From Bog-473 sp963728845 (GTDB taxonomy: Bacteria; Actinomycetota; Acidimicrobiia; Acidimicrobiales; RAAP-2): a stretch of DNA of 64,000 nt. Every line of letters begins with the position of its first letter. Within the stretch, counting starts at the first letter, position 1. The stretch is from positions 310,001 through 374,000 of the forward strand of contig CAVSLS010000021.1 of the NCBI GenBank assembly GCA_963728845.1, given 5' to 3'. Below are positions 60,584 to 64,000 of the stretch, one piece after another. The notes below the pieces were generated by a model. That model saw only the letters and a program-made list of their open reading frames with translations. It had not been told where the DNA came from and made no database searches. The position numbers and the translations under genes were made by a program.

Positions 60584-62424
60584 TCAGAGCGTGGTGGGGT
60601 CCACCTCGACCCGCAGACCCCGTCCGGGCGGCCGCGGTGTCCGGGCCAAGAGGTCACACAGGGCGCCGTGGGCCGGGGCCTGGACGAGGTACCGGCCTTC
60701 GTCCAACGCCGAAACCGAGACCTCCCTGGGTGCCTCGGACGACTCGCTCTCCCGGGTCAACGCCTCGGCGTAGGTGGGTGCCAGCGCGCCCGACACCAGC
60801 GCGAGCGCGGCAGAACGGCGGCAACGACGACGCACGGCGCAGCGCCACATCCTCCGCCAGCACGGCGGCGGGTTCTCCGCCCGCGACGGCGGTGAGCACC
60901 GGGTGCTCGGGCACTCTGGTCTGGACCTGTACCCGCGCCCACGGCGGCCCACCGCCGCGGCCCCCGATCAGCCGAGCCGGCGCGCACGAAGAGCGCCAGG
61001 GTGTCCTCGGTGGCGGAGAGCCGGGGCGCCAGCAGGTGCAGATCGATGTCCAAGAATGCCACTGCGGCGGCGCGGCGGACCCGGTGCAGCACGGCCTCGG
61101 TGCCGACGAGCACGGGCGCCGCCGGGAGCGCCGGCTCGTTCGCACCTGCGCCGCGCACCTGCGCCCGGACCGGTCACCTCCCCCACCTCCACCCCGAGCA
61201 GTGCCGCCAGTTCCTCGCGTAGCCGGCTCACACCCGGCCGCAGCATCTTCATGCGCAACCGCCCGCATGCCACACAGACGACCGGGCGCGTCTCGCCGCA
61301 ACGCGGGCACCGCAGCACCTCCTCGTCGCGCGGCCGAGCGGCCGCGGCACCGCAGCGGGCACAGCGGGCCAGCTCCCCGCAGTGCCGGCAGGCCAGCAAG
61401 CGGGCTCCGCCTGTCCGGTTGTACACGCACACCAGGGGCCCGCGAGCCACGGCCGTGTCGTCGCCCAGCACCGACCGGGCCAGTCGCACGAACTCCTCGG
61501 AGAACATCCCCGTGCGCGGGTCTGCGCCGCGGCGGTCCACCCGTTCGAGCGCCGGCCAGCCCGCGCGCTCCTTATGGGCCGGGGGCGCCACCGTGCGCAG
61601 TCCGGCCCGTTCGCCGCCAGAGCGACGGGCGGCACGGGCGACACGAGGATGCACGGGGCGCCCTCTCGGCCGGCTCGTTCGAGCAGCACCTCGACCGCGC
61701 TGTAGGTGGGCGCACTCTCCTCCCGGTAGGCGGCGTCGTGCGCGTCGAGCACGACCGCGGCGGCCAGCCGCGGCACCGGGGCCCAGGCGCCCGCTCGACT
61801 CGCGACCACCACCGGCCATCCCGCCCGCGCCTCCGCCCACGCCCCTGTGGCCGGGTATCCCCGCCGGACGAGGCGAGCCGTGAGCCGATCCGCCCACCCG
61901 GTCGAGGGGACCAGCACGACGGTGCTGCCGTCCCGGGCACGCACGGCCGGGTCGTCGACGACGGACAGGACGAGGTCGATGAGATCGGTGGCCGGTGGCT
62001 GGCGCACCATCGTGGCGCCCGGTTCGGTCAGTGTCATGCCGAGGTCGAGCCCGTGGCTTCTCTCCACGGCACTGCGCTCCGGCGGTCCGACGTCGCGCCG
62101 GCGCGGTACGGGCAGCGTGCGCACGATGGTCGCGGGTGACGACACCCCCAAGAAGAACGACGCCGGCCCGGCCCAGCGCCAGGCCGCCCAGTCGGCGAGC
62201 CGGACCAGCGCGGGCGGCGGTCCCCACCCGAGCCACGACTTGAGGGGCAACGGGTCGACGCCGACGGGCGGGGCCGCGTCGGCCTCGACGACCCAGCCCC
62301 GCACGGTGCGCCCGTGGAGAGGGACGCGGACCCGGGTCCCGATCTCTACGTCGTGTCTCCATTCGGGAGGCACCACGTAGTCGAACGTCTTCGGCAGCGC
62401 GGCCACCTCGGTCCGCACGCGCAC
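60584..62424 (-). CDS. priA: Primosomal protein N' (PriA), helicase motifs degenerate (several frameshifts)
   Basis: Replication-restart protein. N-terminal 3'BD: VAALPKTFDYVVPPEW, GTRVRVPLHGRTVRGWVV. No Walker A is visible, and the DEEH box is reduced to VLDAHDAAYREE, as in actinobacterial PriA-like proteins without helicase activity. Zinc site: CRHCGELARCARC, CPRC and CVACG in a second frame. The C-terminus is in two more frames (FLDIDLHLLAPRLSA; RRALRLPPFCALALVSG). Breaks at about 61610, 61150 and 60930. Start GTG 62424 or 62430; ATG 62464 would need an indel. Confidence 0.85.
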
Positions 62425-62513
62425 CGACCGCCCGCGCGCGCGCCACCGGCTGCTCGGGGGTCATGAGGTCGCGGGCACCGGACACTGCTCCCCTCAGGGG
62501 AGCAGTCCGGCGA

Positions 62514-63704
62514 TCAGAGTCCGAGTGCGGCCCGCAGGTCTTCCACCCGCGGGGTGGCCTCCCACGTGAACTCCTTCTCCGAGCGGCCGAAGTGGCCGTA
62601 GGCCGCCGTCTTCTTGTAGATGGGCCGGCGCAGTTCGAGGTCGCGCGCGATGGCCGCTGGGCGCAGGTCGAACAGCTCGCGCACCGCGGCGGAGATCGTG
62701 TCTGGATCCACCGACTCGGTCCCGAACGTCTCGACGAGCAGCGACACCGGATGGGCGACGCCGATCGCGTACGCCACCTGTACCTCGCAGCGCTTCGCCG
62801 CACCGGAGGCCACGACGTGCTTCGCCACCCACCGCGCCGCGTAGGCGGCCGAGCGGTCCACCTTCGAGGGGTCCTTGCCCGAGAACGCCCCACCGCCGTG
62901 GCGAGCCATCCCGCCGTAGGTGTCCACGATGATCTTGCGGCCGGTGAGACCGGTGTCGGCGTGTGGGCCGCCGAGCTCGAAGATGCCCGTCGGGTTCACG
63001 AAGATACGCAGACCATCGCTGTCGAGGTCCGTCGGCAGCAATGGCTTGATGACGTGCTCAATCAGGTCGGGGCGCAGCTGCTCCTCCAGGTCGATCCCGC
63101 TCGCGTGCTGCGTCGAGATCAGCACGGTGTCGATGCGTACCGGGCGCCCATCCTCGTAGACGACGGAGACCTGGGTCTTGCCGTCCGGGCGCAGGTACGG
63201 CACGGCGGCGGCCCGACGGACCTGGGCCAGGCGCTCGGAGAGGCGGTGCGCCAGCCAGATCGGCAGCGGCATCAGGTCCGGCGTCTCGTCGCACGCGTAG
63301 CCGAACATCATCCCCTGGTCTCCCGCACCCTGCGCGTTGAGCAGGTCCTCGCCGCCCTTGCCACTGCGCAGCTCGAGGGCCGCGTCGACCCCTTGGGCGA
63401 TGTCGGGCGACTGCGCGTCGAGCGACACCAGCACGCCGCAGGTCCTGCCGTTGAAACCGTAGGTGTCGTTGTCATAGCCGATGTCGCACACCGTCTCGCG
63501 CACGAGCGACGGGATGTCGACATAGGTCGACGTCGTGACCTCGCCCGCCACTACGACGAGCCCGGTGGTCAGGAGCGTCTCGCAGGCGACACGGCTGGAG
63601 GGATCGCCCTCGAGGATCGCGTCGAGGACGGCATCGGAAATCTGGTCCGCCATCTTGTCCGGGTGGCCCTCGGTGACCGATTCCGAGGTGAATGTCGTCT
63701 TCAC
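62514..63704 (-). CDS. metK: S-adenosylmethionine synthetase
   Basis: Makes SAM from methionine and ATP. 396 aa, intact, ATG 63704. TFTSESVTEGHPDKMADQISD, the flexible-loop region QGAGDQGMMFGYA, and GGGAFSGKDPSKVDRS. It overlaps the coaBC stop by 4 bases. SAM serves several methyltransferases in this window. Confidence 0.98.
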   Translation of the reverse strand: MKTTFTSESVTEGHPDKMADQISDAVLDAILEGDPSSRVACETLLTTGLVVVAGEVTTSTYVDIPSLVRETVCDIGYDNDTYGFNGRTCGVLVSLDAQSPDIAQGVDAALELRSGKGGEDLLNAQGAGDQGMMFGYACDETPDLMPLPIWLAHRLSERLAQVRRAAAVPYLRPDGKTQVSVVYEDGRPVRIDTVLISTQHASGIDLEEQLRPDLIEHVIKPLLPTDLDSDGLRIFVNPTGIFELGGPHADTGLTGRKIIVDTYGGMARHGGGAFSGKDPSKVDRSAAYAARWVAKHVVASGAAKRCEVQVAYAIGVAHPVSLLVETFGTESVDPDTISAAVRELFDLRPAAIARDLELRRPIYKKTAAYGHFGRSEKEFTWEATPRVEDLRAALGL

Positions 63705-64000
63705 GCGTTGCTCCGCTTCTCGTTGTGGTGGGCGATCACCATATCCAATAGGGCGTTTGCCACTGCATCCTTAGAGGTCAGAGGGATTTCGGTGGTGCTC
63801 CCGTCCGCTCCGAGAATCACGACCGCATTCGTGTCGTGGTCGAATCCGGCACCGGGTGCGCTCACGTCGTTGACGACGAGCAGGTCGACGCCCTTGCGCT
63901 CGATCTTGCGTCGGCCCCGTGCGAGTGCGTCATGGGTCTCCGCGGCGAACCCCACGAGGAGCTGGCCGGGAGCGCGGTGGGCGGACAGTCCGGCCAGGAT
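63701..64000 (-). CDS. coaBC: CoaBC, phosphopantothenate-cysteine ligase end (5' part outside window)
   Basis: C-terminal 99 residues of the bifunctional coenzyme A biosynthesis enzyme. Reads SAHRAPGQLLVGFAAETHD then KGVDLLVVNDVSAPGAGFDHDTNAVVILG, the CTP- and substrate-binding end of the CoaB domain. The stop overlaps metK. The gene continues past base 64000. Confidence 0.92.
   Translation of the reverse strand: MLAGLSAHRAPGQLLVGFAAETHDALARGRRKIERKGVDLLVVNDVSAPGAGFDHDTNAVVILGADGSTTEIPLTSKDAVANALLDMVIAHHNEKRSNA

Overview
The window is a GC-rich (about 70% by eye) chromosomal segment of a Gram-positive actinobacterium. The marks are the gcvH-garA-ftsR-bifunctional nuclease cluster, the argCJBDFRGH order, a PriA that lacks helicase motifs, an infC-rpmI-rplT-trmH-pheS-pheT block, KorAB-type 2-oxoacid:ferredoxin oxidoreductase and actinobacterial rRNA. 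An Acidimicrobiia-like lineage is my best guess from gene content; this is inference, not a taxonomic test.

Layout. 1-10 kb: an iron-type ABC binding lipoprotein with a metalloregulator-like tandem operator, thiG/thiD back to back, a GT-C membrane glycosyltransferase, an S9 peptidase and an AcuI-like reductase. 8-14 kb (minus): DUF4232 lipoprotein, bifunctional nuclease, FtsR-like MerR regulator, FHA protein, gcvH, a NDP-sugar pyrophosphorylase/phosphomannomutase fusion and a CDP-alcohol phosphotransferase. 14-23 kb: DUF1015 and SRPBCC proteins, korAB, class I aldolase, an L,D-transpeptidase and a TPR protein. 23.6-30.8 kb (minus): a complete rrn operon. 31-42 kb (minus): 3-methyladenine glycosylase, WS/DGAT acyltransferase and the full arginine operon behind an ARG-box-like operator. 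42-49 kb: a GNAT protein, pheST, trmH, rplT, rpmI and infC. 49.5-64 kb: a TetR/SRPBCC divergent pair, hisG, riboflavin genes ribD-ribBA-ribH, a phosphonatase-like hydrolase with its FAD-oxidoreductase partner, rpe, a trans-aconitate-type methyltransferase, fmt, def, priA, metK and the end of coaBC.

The main discovery is in the rrn operon. The 23S rRNA gene is split by two group I introns, each carrying a single-motif LAGLIDADG endonuclease gene. By counting along the conserved exon sequence the insertions fall after E. coli U1923 and U2593. These are the positions of the green-algal chloroplast introns that encode I-CeuI and I-CreI. The two encoded proteins resemble I-CeuI and I-CreI respectively, so intron position and endonuclease type match at both sites. 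Intron boundaries follow group I rules (exon ends in U, intron ends in G), and P1, P7 and P8-like pairings can be drawn.

A caution runs through the window. About twenty genes, many of them essential (thiD, korA, argB, argC, argJ, argH, pheT, fmt, ribD, ribH, priA), are broken by single-base indels, mostly one extra base. This looks like unpolished sequence rather than mass gene decay. I annotate those genes across their shifts and mark the approximate break.
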